Origin: Leucobacter luti
GTDB lineage: Bacteria > Actinomycetota > Actinomycetes > Actinomycetales > Microbacteriaceae
Reading direction: 5' to 3'
Length of the DNA: 64,000 nt
Assembly (NCBI RefSeq): GCF_019464495.1
Contig: NZ_CP080492.1
Location: 1,240,001-1,304,000 of the forward strand
The notes under the pieces are model-generated. The model saw nothing but the letters and a program-made list of their open reading frames with translations. It made no database searches and was not told the DNA's origin. Positions 54,672 through 63,402 of this stretch are shown here, in pieces. The translations under genes were made by a program, and so were the position numbers. Every line of letters starts with the position of its first letter. Positions within the stretch are counted from its first letter, which is position 1.

Positions 54672-55900
54672 GCGAAACAACGGCCCTCGACGTCTTCGCC
54701 GGCGTCGGTTGGGGTGTCGCGTGCGGGTGGCTCGGGGTCCGTGAGTACGGGGTTGAGATCGCGCCCTCAGCGATTCGGCTCCGCACCGCGAGCGGAATGC
54801 ACACGATCTACCGGGATGTGTGGTCGGGTCTGTGTTTCCCGTGGATAGTGCCCGCGCACCGGCTATACATCGCTTCGCCTCCGTGCCAGACGTTTTCGAT
54901 CGCGGGTGGCGGTGAGGGTCGGAAGGCGCTCGGCGACGTGCTCGATGCGATCGACGCGGGCCTATACAGGGACGTCGACAAGCTGATCGCGTTGGGCGAG
55001 CGTCTGGATCCGCGCACGGCGCTGGTGCTTGTCCCGCTCGCTCACATCTGGCAGCACCGCCCCGAGCTGGTCGCCCTCGAGCAGGTGCCCGAGGCGCTTC
55101 CCGTGTGGCACGCATACGCGAACGTGATGCGTGGCCTCGGGTATTCAGTGCATGTCGAGGTCATGAGGGCGGAGCAGTTTGGTGTTCCGCAGACCAGGAA
55201 GCGCGCGATCCTCATCGCGCGGCTCGACGGCAAGGTCGTACCGCCGACCCCGACACACTCCCGTTACTACTCGACGGATCCGGGCCGACTGGATCCGGGC
55301 GTCGAGAAGTGGGTGAGCATGGCCGAGGCGCTGGGCGGAACGCCGGGCAGCCTCATGAGCACCTACAGCACGAACGGAGACTATGAGAATCGAGGCGTTC
55401 GCGACGGGGATCACCCTTCATCCACGATCACGAGCAAGGCAGACCGCTCGCAGTGGGTAGTGCGCAAGGCGATGGGCGCAGGCATGGTCGAGCGGCACGG
55501 TGATCGCCCGGGTCGCACGCTCGATCAACCGGCTTTCACCATTCGCGGAAATGCCGGCGGGATGGAACCTGGCGGGTTCGTCTTCCGTGAGGAACTGCGC
55601 GATTGGGAATGGCTCGACGCCCCGGCGACGACCATTGCCGCGGATCCGCGCATCACAGCTCGCGAGCACCACGAGCACAGCGAGCAGTCGGGCACGTCGC
55701 TGCGGTTGACCTACCTCGAGGCGGCTGCGCTGCAGAGCTTCCCGCCTGACATGGTGTGGCCGGGCAACCAGGGTGAGCGTTTCCTCGCGATCGGCAACGC
55801 GGTGCCGCCGCTAATGGCCGCTGCGATCCTCGGTGCGCTGCTCGCTCCGCCAGCTGAGCGTGACGCGTGGGACAACGTGTTCGCGGAGGTCGCCGGATGA
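54668..55900 (+). CDS. DNA (cytosine-5)-methyltransferase
   Basis: The 410-residue enzyme transfers a methyl group from SAM to C5 of cytosine. Motif I is ALDVFAGVGWGVACGWLG (residues 6-23), motif IV ASPPCQTFSIAGGG with the catalytic Cys, motif VI appears as ALEQV in place of ENV, and motif VIII is PQTRKRAILIA. Motifs IX and X are AALQSFPPD and AIGNAVPPLMA. No restriction endonuclease is adjacent, so it is an orphan, probably protecting phage DNA from host restriction. Confidence 0.93.
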   Translation: MSETTALDVFAGVGWGVACGWLGVREYGVEIAPSAIRLRTASGMHTIYRDVWSGLCFPWIVPAHRLYIASPPCQTFSIAGGGEGRKALGDVLDAIDAGLYRDVDKLIALGERLDPRTALVLVPLAHIWQHRPELVALEQVPEALPVWHAYANVMRGLGYSVHVEVMRAEQFGVPQTRKRAILIARLDGKVVPPTPTHSRYYSTDPGRLDPGVEKWVSMAEALGGTPGSLMSTYSTNGDYENRGVRDGDHPSSTITSKADRSQWVVRKAMGAGMVERHGDRPGRTLDQPAFTIRGNAGGMEPGGFVFREELRDWEWLDAPATTIAADPRITAREHHEHSEQSGTSLRLTYLEAAALQSFPPDMVWPGNQGERFLAIGNAVPPLMAAAILGALLAPPAERDAWDNVFAEVAG

Positions 55901-56007
55901 GCACGACAACCGCAGGTAAATCTATGCAGATTTCCCCGAATCCGGAGCAGCTTCACAATTTTTCCAGCACGACCAGCCCCGCACCACGGGAAGTAAGGAG
56001 AGAACGA

Positions 56008-56745
56008 ATGAGGTATGTCGGTGGCAAAGGGAGGATCGCGAAGGTTGTGGCTGAGACGATCCGGGCTCGCACACTTGCAGAAACAATCTACGAACCATTC
56101 TTGGGAGGGGGAGCCATGACTGCCGCCCTCGCACCGCATTTCGACGAGGTTCTGGCAGGTGACGGGCATGAGGACATCGCGCTGATGTGGCAAGCAGTAC
56201 TCTCCGGCTGGGTTCCTCCTGCGGTCACCTACGAGCGCTACCAGGAGCTCAGGTACGCGACCGAGCCGAGCGCGGAACGAGGGTTTGCCGGGGCAGGTGG
56301 AAGCTTCGGAGGGCGCTGGTTCGAAGGTTTCGCTCGTGGAGGGTTCAATGCGAATGGTGAGCCACGAAATCATCAGGCCGAATCAGTGCGAGCGGTTCTC
56401 AGGGACCGCGACAACATGATGCGTGGTCGTGTTCATGTGTTCCATAAGGACTATCGAGCCTGGCCCCTGGACTGTGGGGAACCGTCAGCGATCTACTGTG
56501 ACCCGCCCTACGCTGCATCTGCAAGGGCGAAGCGCTATGCGGTTGGCTTCGACTCTGCAGAGTTTTGGGAGTGGGCAGAAACTCAATCCGAATCGCATGA
56601 CGTTTTCGTTTCGGAGTACGAAGCTCCGCCCAGGTGGGGCGCAGTTTGGGAGGGCACCAAGAGGCAGTCCCTGGTCATTGGGTCTGGGACCCGAGAGATG
56701 CGCACCGAGCGGCTATTCATTTTTCAGGGAAAGGACGCTCGCTGA
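56008..56745 (+). CDS. D12-class DNA N6-adenine methyltransferase
   Basis: The 245-residue enzyme begins RYVGGKGRIAKVV, the D12-class N-terminal SAM motif, followed by YEPFLGGGAMTAAL (motif I) and AIYCDPPYAASARAK (motif IV DPPY). A FWEWAETQS helix and a short target-recognition insert follow. ATG 56008 is chosen because of AAGGAGA just upstream; the frame is open from 55897, overlapping the previous gene's stop. It pairs with the cytosine methyltransferase as an orphan set. Confidence 0.88.
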   Translation: MRYVGGKGRIAKVVAETIRARTLAETIYEPFLGGGAMTAALAPHFDEVLAGDGHEDIALMWQAVLSGWVPPAVTYERYQELRYATEPSAERGFAGAGGSFGGRWFEGFARGGFNANGEPRNHQAESVRAVLRDRDNMMRGRVHVFHKDYRAWPLDCGEPSAIYCDPPYAASARAKRYAVGFDSAEFWEWAETQSESHDVFVSEYEAPPRWGAVWEGTKRQSLVIGSGTREMRTERLFIFQGKDAR

Positions 56746-57173
56746 TGACCAACCCAAAACCCGAACAGATCGAAGCCGCACGCGAGATTCTGGGGGTCGC
56801 ATGGCTCGAGGAGGGCGGCGGCGCTCAGCCACCTAGCGCGGAGACAGTTCGCTCTGCTCTCCTGGCTGCTGCTGGTGTCACACCACAGGAACCTACGAGC
56901 GAGCGGTGCGGCGACTGCGGCGACAAGCTCGACTACGTCGCCGGACTCGACGGTGAAGGCGGCTACCCGCATTGCTGGCGGTGCTGGTACAAGAACCATC
57001 CGGATGAGCACCAGGTCCATCAAGCGAAGCTGTCCCACATTACGCGTGTGACCCTGGTCGGGCGGACCGGTGGACGGTCCTCTGAGCACTGGGATTACAC
57101 CGGCGTCGAGCTATCCGTGCAGGACGACGGGCGCACACTGAAAGTCTTCCCACTGGGAGGTGTTGGGCGATGA
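56745..57173 (+). CDS. hypothetical phage protein with Cys4 zinc ribbon
   Basis: The 142-residue protein has a helical N-terminus (PKPEQIEAAREILGVAWLEE), a zinc-ribbon pattern (CGDCGDKLDY with HCWRCWYKN) and a beta-rich C-terminal segment (HITRVTLVGRTGG). The start overlaps the adenine methyltransferase stop (TGATG). No function recognised. Confidence 0.7.
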   Translation: MTNPKPEQIEAAREILGVAWLEEGGGAQPPSAETVRSALLAAAGVTPQEPTSERCGDCGDKLDYVAGLDGEGGYPHCWRCWYKNHPDEHQVHQAKLSHITRVTLVGRTGGRSSEHWDYTGVELSVQDDGRTLKVFPLGGVGR

Positions 57174-57181
57174 GCGCGGCC

Positions 57182-57580
57182 CTAGACAGGAATCGTTGCT
57201 ACATAAGCAACCAGAGTGCCAGCAGCACCTCCAAGAAGAACAATTCGATCACCCTTTTCAAGGGCAATGTCGACCGGAGCAAGCCAAGAGATGTATGCCA
57301 CAAGAGTCTTCCGATTGATCGTCCAGACCACCGAAAAAACCAGCACGGCTGGCCCCCAGAGGCCTGGGTAGGGAAGCACCAGCGCTCCTCCTACCGCAAT
57401 GACGGAGACGGTCCAAGCGAACACGATCAGCGGCCTTCCCGCTCGATACAGAAGAGGTTCCTTCAAAGGCGGAACAACAGCGAAGGCTGCCTTGTTGAGC
57501 CACAAGGTCATTCGCCGCAAGAGCCAACTTGCGACAACGATCACGAGAACCGTTGTTACCGCAAGCTCACCACCGTTCAC
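57182..57580 (-). CDS. antisense four-helix membrane protein
   Basis: On the strand opposite to its phage neighbours this frame encodes about 132 residues with four hydrophobic segments: VTTVLVIVVASWLL, RPLIVFAWTVSVIAVGG, LWGPAVLVFSVVW and IVLLGGAAGTLVAYVATI. The plus-strand alternative (57170-57619) is charged and featureless, so I prefer this one. The start is uncertain (GTG 57580 or ATG 57511; no good RBS). The patch is less GC-rich than its surroundings, as expected for a late-acquired moron. Confidence 0.55.
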   Translation of the reverse strand: MNGGELAVTTVLVIVVASWLLRRMTLWLNKAAFAVVPPLKEPLLYRAGRPLIVFAWTVSVIAVGGALVLPYPGLWGPAVLVFSVVWTINRKTLVAYISWLAPVDIALEKGDRIVLLGGAAGTLVAYVATIPV

Positions 57581-57605
57581 GCATCGAAGCCTATCCGAGT
57601 CGAGA

Positions 57606-58226
57606 ATGCAAGTGGCTAGCCAGCAGTCTGAGCGCATCTGGTCTAAGTGGTTCGCCTGGCACCTTCGCCAGGCCCCGTTCCAGATCCTCCACATGCGCGA
57701 GCTCGCAGAGAACACACTCGCCGCGCAGGACACCACCGCGGTACGCGTGAGCGGCAGCAGCGAGCAGGCCCGCCTCCCTTATCGGGTAGATCCGGCAGAC
57801 GACGCCGCCCTGCTCTACGCCACCCTCGTGCTCTTCGGTCGCGAGGTCGCAGAGAAGATCGGCGGCGCTTCCCCGCGCGCACTCCGTGAGGGAATGTGGC
57901 GAGGCCGCGACGAACCCCAGGGCATCCCCCTGTGCCGCCCCGACGAGGCATTCGCCATGACCACAGAGATCGTCACCTGGCTACTCGCCTGCACACACCA
58001 GATCGCACACGACAGCACCCTGCACGACGCACCAGACCAGCTCGCCGACGTGGTGCGCAAGATGCGCGGTCGCTACCCCCGCGCAGAACCCGCGTTCAAG
58101 GCGTACCGGCCCCGACCATGCCCCACCTGCGGCGAGCGCACCATCCGCCCACTATGGGGGCCTGACGGTCTCACTGGCGCAAGATGTGACAGCTGCGAAC
58201 AAACCTGGGAGAAACGCACCACATGA
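57606..58226 (+). CDS. hypothetical phage protein with C-terminal zinc ribbon
   Basis: The 206-residue mostly helical protein opens with SERIWSKWFAWHLRQAPFQI and carries a Cys4 ribbon at its end (CPTCGERTIRPLWG and CDSCEQTW). Start is ATG 57606 or GTG 57612. It is coupled by ATGA overlap to the next HTH gene, so the pair may act together on DNA. No family name. Confidence 0.75.
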   Translation: MQVASQQSERIWSKWFAWHLRQAPFQILHMRELAENTLAAQDTTAVRVSGSSEQARLPYRVDPADDAALLYATLVLFGREVAEKIGGASPRALREGMWRGRDEPQGIPLCRPDEAFAMTTEIVTWLLACTHQIAHDSTLHDAPDQLADVVRKMRGRYPRAEPAFKAYRPRPCPTCGERTIRPLWGPDGLTGARCDSCEQTWEKRTT

Positions 58227-58468
58227 TCACCAACCGCCCCTGGTACACCTACCGCGAAGCCTCCGCGCGCGTAGGCCGTGCCGTCATCACCATAAAGCGG
58301 TGGAGACGGCACGGGATGCCCATGACTTGGGACGACCAGCGGCGCCGAATTGTCGACCACGAAACCCTGCTCACATGGCTACGCAAGACCATCGAGCGAG
58401 ACGACAGAAACCGCGGAATCATGCGAGACACGCCGTTAAGCGCCGAGGACTTGCTCGACCTACGGTGA
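58223..58468 (+). CDS. small helix-turn-helix (excisionase/MerR-like) protein
   Basis: The 81-residue protein has a winged-helix DNA-binding core: PWYTYREASARVGRAVITIK then RWRRHGMPMTWDDQRRRIVD, and a LLTWLRKTIERDD helix. This fits excisionase or MerR-like fold proteins. It may act as a phage transcription factor. Not an assured excisionase, since the integrase is far away. Confidence 0.7.
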   Translation: MITNRPWYTYREASARVGRAVITIKRWRRHGMPMTWDDQRRRIVDHETLLTWLRKTIERDDRNRGIMRDTPLSAEDLLDLR

Positions 58469-58496
58469 ACCCCCCTAATGTAATCAATGAGTAAGT

Positions 58497-58522
58497 GGGC
58501 CGGAACGCGAAAGCGCCGGCCC
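58497..58522 (+). terminator. terminator after HTH gene
   Basis: GGGCCGG (58497-58503) pairs with CCGGCCC (58516-58522), extended by CGC/GCG inside, and is followed by TTTCTCATT. Confidence 0.75.
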
Positions 58523-58606
58523 TTTCTCATTCCTTCCGAACGTCGCAGTGCGCGCGAGCAACGGCGCCCCCCCAGCTCGCGCGCACCGTCGGCTAACTTA
58601 GACACC

Positions 58607-59092
58607 ATGACCTACGCACCGCCGCCGCTGCCTGAATCGCAGGCAAACAATGAACACGCGACCAACGCCCTGAACTCTCTCTCCGGTTTGCAGCCAAAGA
58701 AGTCAAAGAAACCACTCATCATCGGCATCGCTGCAGGGGCGGTACTCCTCGCAACCGCCGCGATCACGATCCCGCTCGTCCTCGCAAACAACGCGCGCAG
58801 CACCCAGTTCAAAGACGCCGCAGACGAATGCTTGATCGGCCGCGACGCATATACCGTCATGGATGACGGAAACTCGATCGAGTTTTCCGGCGCCACACTC
58901 TCCTACGGAGCATCAGGCGAAGAAGTCTTCTGTTTCCTCAAAGAACTCGAGGCCCCCGAGTCACTCGAAACCAAGATCGGCCAAACCCGCTCACTCGACG
59001 GAACCAGAGAAGCAACATGGGGAGACTTCGCCGCCCAGTGGACCTACCACCCTGACAGCGGACTCAACCTCCTCATCGAACGAAACGCCTAA
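58607..59092 (+). CDS. single-pass membrane-anchored hypothetical protein
   Basis: The 161-residue protein has a polar Pro/Asn-rich N-terminus, a basic KKSKK stop and one TM helix (PLIIGIAAGAVLLATAAITI, about residues 36-55). A soluble external domain of about 100 residues with two Cys (DECLIGRDAY, EEVFCFLKEL), probably disulphide-linked, follows. It lies alone between two terminators. It could be a lysogenic-conversion or superinfection-exclusion product; this is inference. Confidence 0.7.
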   Translation: MTYAPPPLPESQANNEHATNALNSLSGLQPKKSKKPLIIGIAAGAVLLATAAITIPLVLANNARSTQFKDAADECLIGRDAYTVMDDGNSIEFSGATLSYGASGEEVFCFLKELEAPESLETKIGQTRSLDGTREATWGDFAAQWTYHPDSGLNLLIERNA

Positions 59093-59104
59093 CGTCACAA
59101 GCCA

Positions 59105-59138
59105 AAGGCCCGCGCTTCATAGTAGGAACGCGGGCCTT
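59105..59138 (+). terminator. terminator before terminase genes
   Basis: AAGGCCCGCG (59105-59114) pairs perfectly with CGCGGGCCTT (59129-59138) around a 14-nt loop. It separates the early genes from the packaging module. Confidence 0.8.
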
Positions 59139-59170
59139 ACCCATCCCCGAACCCCCTCGAGGAGCAACCA

Positions 59171-59695
59171 ATGACCAACGCCGCGAGACGTCCCGATCCT
59201 AAACGCGCTCAACTGCGGAAGCTGCACTCGCAGGAGCTGAGTGTGCGGGCGATCGCGGAGAGGCTTGGTGTGTCCAGGTCGACGGTGTCGCGGTGGGCAA
59301 AGGAGGATGGGCTTGCGTTTGATCGTGCTCGTACGGCTCAGGCTGTGGCTGCGCATTCGATTGATCTTGCAGCGGGGCGTCAGCGTCTTGCGGAGAAGAT
59401 GCTGCAGCGGGCGGAGGAAGCGCTCGACGATCTGGACAAGCCGTATCTTGTGTACAACTTCGGCGGCAAGGACAACACCTACGAGGAGCACGAGCTCAAG
59501 CGCGCTCCGATCGAGGTACGGCGCAACGCTCTCACTATGGCTGGGATCACGTTTGACAAGCTGACCCGCATCGTGGAGAAGGATCCCGACGTCAGCGGCG
59601 CTCAGTCGGTGGTGCAGTCGCTCGAGGCGGGGATCCTCGCGGCTGCGGCGGTGCTGCGTACCCCCGAGACGGAGACCGACACCAGCGCAGAGTGA
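59171..59695 (+). CDS. terminase small subunit-like HTH protein
   Basis: The 174-residue protein has an N-terminal HTH (SVRAIAERLGVSRSTVSRWA, residues 25-44) and helical oligomerisation segments (AAGRQRLAEKMLQRAEEALD, AQSVVQSLEAGILAAAAVL). Placed directly before the large terminase and 18 nt from it, it should be the DNA-recognition small terminase. RBS GAGGAG precedes the ATG. Confidence 0.82.
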   Translation: MTNAARRPDPKRAQLRKLHSQELSVRAIAERLGVSRSTVSRWAKEDGLAFDRARTAQAVAAHSIDLAAGRQRLAEKMLQRAEEALDDLDKPYLVYNFGGKDNTYEEHELKRAPIEVRRNALTMAGITFDKLTRIVEKDPDVSGAQSVVQSLEAGILAAAAVLRTPETETDTSAE

Positions 59696-59713
59696 CGATG
59701 AGGAGGGCAGCAA

Positions 59714-61000
59714 TTGGATGCCCTCGCCGGTCTCACGTCGATCATGTCGCGCGCGCAGCTGCTCAGCGTCGCTGACTGCACCACCGCGAAGATCGCATCC
59801 TGGTCCGGCGCTGTCCGCTCAGGCAAGACATTCATCAGTTTGTTCGCGTTCCTGTTCGCAGTGCTGCGCGCACCAAAGACTGGCGTGATCATCATCGTTG
59901 GTCGAACCCTGGACACGATCAACGGCAACTTGTTCAGCTTGCTCACGAACCCGGAGATCTTCGGCGCCCTGACGAAGTACATCAAGTACACGCCAGGAGC
60001 GAAGACAGCGACCATCCTCGGCCGCACCGTGCACCTCTACGGCGCCAACGACGCATCCAGTGAGACGAAGATCCGCGGCCTCACCGTCAGCCTCGCCTAC
60101 GTCGACGAAGCAACGATCATTCCGGAAGCGTTCTGGGACATGCTCGTCACCCGCCTGTCAGTAGACGGCGCACGCCTGCTCGCGACCACGAACCCGGGCA
60201 GCAAGAACCACTGGCTGCGGAAGAACTGGATCCTCAAGGCCCGCGAGAAGAACCTCGTCCACTTCGCATTCAACATGGACGACAACCCGAGTCTCTCGGC
60301 ACAGTTCAAGACAGAGATGAAAGCCAGCTATGCGGGCGTCTTCTACCTCCGCTTCATCGAGGGACAGTGGACCAACGCCGCCGGGGCGGTCTACTCCATG
60401 TGGAACGAGGACCGACACCTCATCGACCACGCCGATCTGCCACCGATCGCGCGCACCCTCGCCGTCGGCATGGACTACGGAACCACCAACACCACCGCCG
60501 CCCTGCTGCTCGGCCTCACCGACGAACCACAGCCGCGCCTCGTCTTCATCGACGAATGGCACTACTCAGCCGCCGAGCACCACGGCGAAACGATCCCCGA
60601 CGTCGAACTCAGTCGGCTGTTCCGGGACTGGCTCAAGGGCAAGCACGGCCCCGAAGGTGTCTACATTCCGCAACCCGAGTACGTGTTCCTCGACCCATCC
60701 GCCGCGTCCATGCGCGCGCAGCTCCACTCCGACAACCTCACACCATGGGCGGCCGACAACGCCGTGCTCGACGGCATCGCCGACATCGCGAACCTGCTCT
60801 CGCAGGACAAGCTCATCGTGTCGTCACGGTGCAAGACGTTCCTCGCTGAGGTCACCGAGTACGAGTGGGACGAGAAAGCCTCAGACGAGGGCCGAGACGA
60901 AGTCGTCAAACGAGACGACCACGCCATGGACGCCGCGAGATACGCGATCCGGTCCACGGTCGGACAGTGGCAACACGAGGTCTACTCGCTCGCAGCCTAG
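59714..61000 (+). CDS. phage terminase large subunit (PBSX/SPP1 type)
   Basis: The 428-residue DNA-packaging motor has an N-terminal ATPase (Walker A-like SGAVRSGKTFISLFAF, Walker B SLAYVDEATIIPEAFW and a coupling LATTNPG motif). A C-terminal RNase H-like nuclease (AVGMDYGTTNTTAALLLG, YVFLDPSAASMRAQL, DDHAMDAARYAI with the metal-binding Asp residues) follows. It starts at TTG 59714 with AGGAGGG 6 nt upstream; there is no nearer ATG that keeps the family N-terminus. Its stop overlaps an antisense gene. Confidence 0.94.
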   Translation: MDALAGLTSIMSRAQLLSVADCTTAKIASWSGAVRSGKTFISLFAFLFAVLRAPKTGVIIIVGRTLDTINGNLFSLLTNPEIFGALTKYIKYTPGAKTATILGRTVHLYGANDASSETKIRGLTVSLAYVDEATIIPEAFWDMLVTRLSVDGARLLATTNPGSKNHWLRKNWILKAREKNLVHFAFNMDDNPSLSAQFKTEMKASYAGVFYLRFIEGQWTNAAGAVYSMWNEDRHLIDHADLPPIARTLAVGMDYGTTNTTAALLLGLTDEPQPRLVFIDEWHYSAAEHHGETIPDVELSRLFRDWLKGKHGPEGVYIPQPEYVFLDPSAASMRAQLHSDNLTPWAADNAVLDGIADIANLLSQDKLIVSSRCKTFLAEVTEYEWDEKASDEGRDEVVKRDDHAMDAARYAIRSTVGQWQHEVYSLAA

Positions 61001-61791
61001 CGATAGATTGCAAGGAACTTCAGGACGAGCGCAGGCCCACTGACCCAGTTGTCTTCTTGTCCCTCGCTCGGCTCCTGCTGCATCTTGCGCCTCTGCTCGC
61101 GAGTCAGCACCGCCATACCGGGAAGCGCCATCAAGGACTTGTGGCTTCCCGCGGGAACAACTTCTAGTATCTTCCCAACAAAGATGAGGGGTCCATCAAG
61201 GTCCTCAATGTCTACCTCTCCGCTTAGCGGTCCGGCCACAGACCACGCACTTTCATTAAAGGCCCCAATAACACTGATCTGGCCCCCCATCGAATCGGCG
61301 AGTTTCGTGACGCCTTCGACGCGTTCCATGTCGAGTTGAGACACGGGCGTGTCATTCCCCATGAGCGGGGCGAGCCCGGCCATCAGTGTTGAGAGTTGAG
61401 CGAGGCTCTGGAGCTGTTCTTTGCTGCCTACGACACGACTAAAAGGGGGAACAGCGAAGTCGACTTCTCCATGAATAGTAAAACCACGCCCCACTCCAGC
61501 GAGATCCGTTTCAGGATCATTTACATCGACCCATGAGAGTTCATCAGGGCGCTCTGAACCGGCAGCAAGCAGCCGGTCGAACGCTGCAAGCGGGTCATCC
61601 GTGAACTCAACTTCACGATCCTCACCGGACTCTCGAGATCCCTCAGCCCCCGCAGCTTTCGTACCAAATGTCACGCCGCCCCGACGACGTCGCGACTTCT
61701 TCTCTGTCAGACGGGTTCGCTGGCCACCATCAAGCTGGGCAGCGAACTTAAGTACCAGTCCTTCGTCGAAATAAACAAAGTCTTTAAGCAT
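60997..61791 (-). CDS. antisense cargo gene between terminase and portal (unknown function)
   Basis: The 264-residue protein starts LKDFVYFDEGLVLKFAAQLD, has a Lys/Arg-rich loop (LTEKKSRRRRGG), a long central helix (LQSLAQLSTLMAGLAPLM) and a beta-rich end with SGEVDIEDLDGPLIFVGKIL. It resembles DUF6414-like proteins from mobile elements, a tentative match. ATG 61791 has GGGAAAGGG upstream. It is the only gene facing the opposite way in the head module, with its own 55-nt divergent promoter gap and more AT-rich sequence, so it looks like a moron expressed from the prophage. Confidence 0.8.
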   Translation of the reverse strand: MLKDFVYFDEGLVLKFAAQLDGGQRTRLTEKKSRRRRGGVTFGTKAAGAEGSRESGEDREVEFTDDPLAAFDRLLAAGSERPDELSWVDVNDPETDLAGVGRGFTIHGEVDFAVPPFSRVVGSKEQLQSLAQLSTLMAGLAPLMGNDTPVSQLDMERVEGVTKLADSMGGQISVIGAFNESAWSVAGPLSGEVDIEDLDGPLIFVGKILEVVPAGSHKSLMALPGMAVLTREQRRKMQQEPSEGQEDNWVSGPALVLKFLAIYR

Positions 61792-61846
61792 CCGAGACCC
61801 TTTCCCAACGTTCGTAGATGTTCTGACCTTACCGGGAGGTAACCAA

Positions 61847-63400
61847 ATGCCGATGCCTGCCGCGAACACCCCATGGCCCCCGAAGGCCTGGGCGCCCGCG
61901 TACGCACAGTATGCCGAGAACGATGCCTGGCTCACCGGCGACACGAAGACCCTCGCCACGCTCTACTCAGGGCAGGGCGGCGCGACGCACACCCGTGCAG
62001 GACAGGCGCACCGCGGCGGCCTCGTTGGCACCATGGCGCGCGCGTTCTGGGGCCGCCCAGTCGCTGCCGGTGAGTCACGAACCCGACTGCACGTCCCCGC
62101 ACCCGCGGACCTTGCGACGCTCGCCTCCGACCTGCAGTACAGCGACCCGCCCGTCACCAACTTCCTCGGCGACGCAAAGGCCGAGCCCGTGGCGAAGGCG
62201 CGCCTCGACCTGCTCATGAACAGCGACGAAGCCCACGCGACGTTTAACGCGCAGGGTGAAATCAAAAGCGCGCTCGGCGCGACGATCATCCTCCCCCGCT
62301 GGGACACCAGCATCGAGGACCACGTCTGGCTCGACCACGCCGCAGCAGACACCGCAATCCCCGTGTTCCGGCATGGCCGACTCGTCGAGGTCACGCTCTG
62401 GTCCGAGTACCTCGACGGGCACGTCTACTGGCGACACCTCGAACACCACGCCCCCGGCTACGTCGAGCACGCCCTATTCCGTGGCACGCAGTCCAGCCTC
62501 AGCGCTCGCGTCCCACTACAGGACCGCCCAGAGACTGAGAACTACGCGGCTCTCGTCGACGGTGACTCTCGCATCCCGACGTTCATCGACCGGCTCACCG
62601 CGGGCTACCTGCCGAACGCCCCCGCGCTCTCGTGGCGCAAACAGGGCGCGCTCAAGGATGCGGGCCGCTCAGACTTCAACCAGTGCATCCCACTCTTCGA
62701 CGCACTCGACGAGGCGTTCTCGTCGTGGATGCGCGACCTCAAGCTCGGCGCCGGACGCATGTTCGTCCCCGACGCATACCTCAAGTCGAACGGGCCGGGT
62801 GCGGGCGCGTCTTTCGACCTGTTCCAAGAAATGTTCGTTGGCCTGCAGGTGCCCGGAAAGGCCGGCGAAGGGATGGAACTCACCCCATCGCAGTTCGCAA
62901 TCCGTGTCGAGGAGCACGAGCGCACCATGCGCGGCATCGTGCGCGAGATCCTCCGCAAAGCCGGTTACTCGCCCTCGTCATGGGGAGACCCTGACCAGGC
63001 CGGCGGGCAGGCAACCGCGACGGAGATCCAGTCACGCACCGAGCAGACCGAACGGACGCGGTCCCGGAAGAACCTCTACGACCGGCGCGTGCTGTCCCGC
63101 ATGGGCTCGGTCGCACTCGAACTTGACGGGCTCCTGTTCTCGGGCAAGGGCGGCGGGCAGTACGACCTCAACGTCGTGTTCCCCGACCTGAGCCGCACGG
63201 ACCCGAAGACCGAGGCCGAGACAATCGGGCTGCTCAACGTCGCCGGGGCGATCAGCACCGAGACCGCGGTGCGGCGTGCGAACCCCGACTGGGACGACAC
63301 CACTGTCACCGAAGAGGTCAAGCGCATCCAGAACAAGCGCGACGCCGAGCAACCACCAGATCCGTTCACCATCGACCGGGTCAACGAACCAGAGAAATAA
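61847..63400 (+). CDS. phage portal protein
   Basis: The 517-residue portal protein forms the dodecameric DNA channel of the head. Typical features are the N-terminal region with DDLQ/NFLGDAKAEPVAKARL-like helices, a central LYLDGHVYWRHLEHH-like strand region and AFSSWMRDLKLGAGRMFVPD. The C-terminal helical wing has EHERTMRGIVREILRKAGYS and TEIQSRTEQTERTRSRK. GGGAGG lies 7 nt before the ATG. Its position after terminase confirms the assignment. Confidence 0.88.
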   Translation: MPMPAANTPWPPKAWAPAYAQYAENDAWLTGDTKTLATLYSGQGGATHTRAGQAHRGGLVGTMARAFWGRPVAAGESRTRLHVPAPADLATLASDLQYSDPPVTNFLGDAKAEPVAKARLDLLMNSDEAHATFNAQGEIKSALGATIILPRWDTSIEDHVWLDHAAADTAIPVFRHGRLVEVTLWSEYLDGHVYWRHLEHHAPGYVEHALFRGTQSSLSARVPLQDRPETENYAALVDGDSRIPTFIDRLTAGYLPNAPALSWRKQGALKDAGRSDFNQCIPLFDALDEAFSSWMRDLKLGAGRMFVPDAYLKSNGPGAGASFDLFQEMFVGLQVPGKAGEGMELTPSQFAIRVEEHERTMRGIVREILRKAGYSPSSWGDPDQAGGQATATEIQSRTEQTERTRSRKNLYDRRVLSRMGSVALELDGLLFSGKGGGQYDLNVVFPDLSRTDPKTEAETIGLLNVAGAISTETAVRRANPDWDDTTVTEEVKRIQNKRDAEQPPDPFTIDRVNEPEK

Positions 63401-63402
63401 CC

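Noticed and set aside
57170..57619. 149-codon plus-strand frame in the prophage
   Set aside because: Highly polar without any domain; the opposite strand encodes four clean membrane helices. I keep some doubt.
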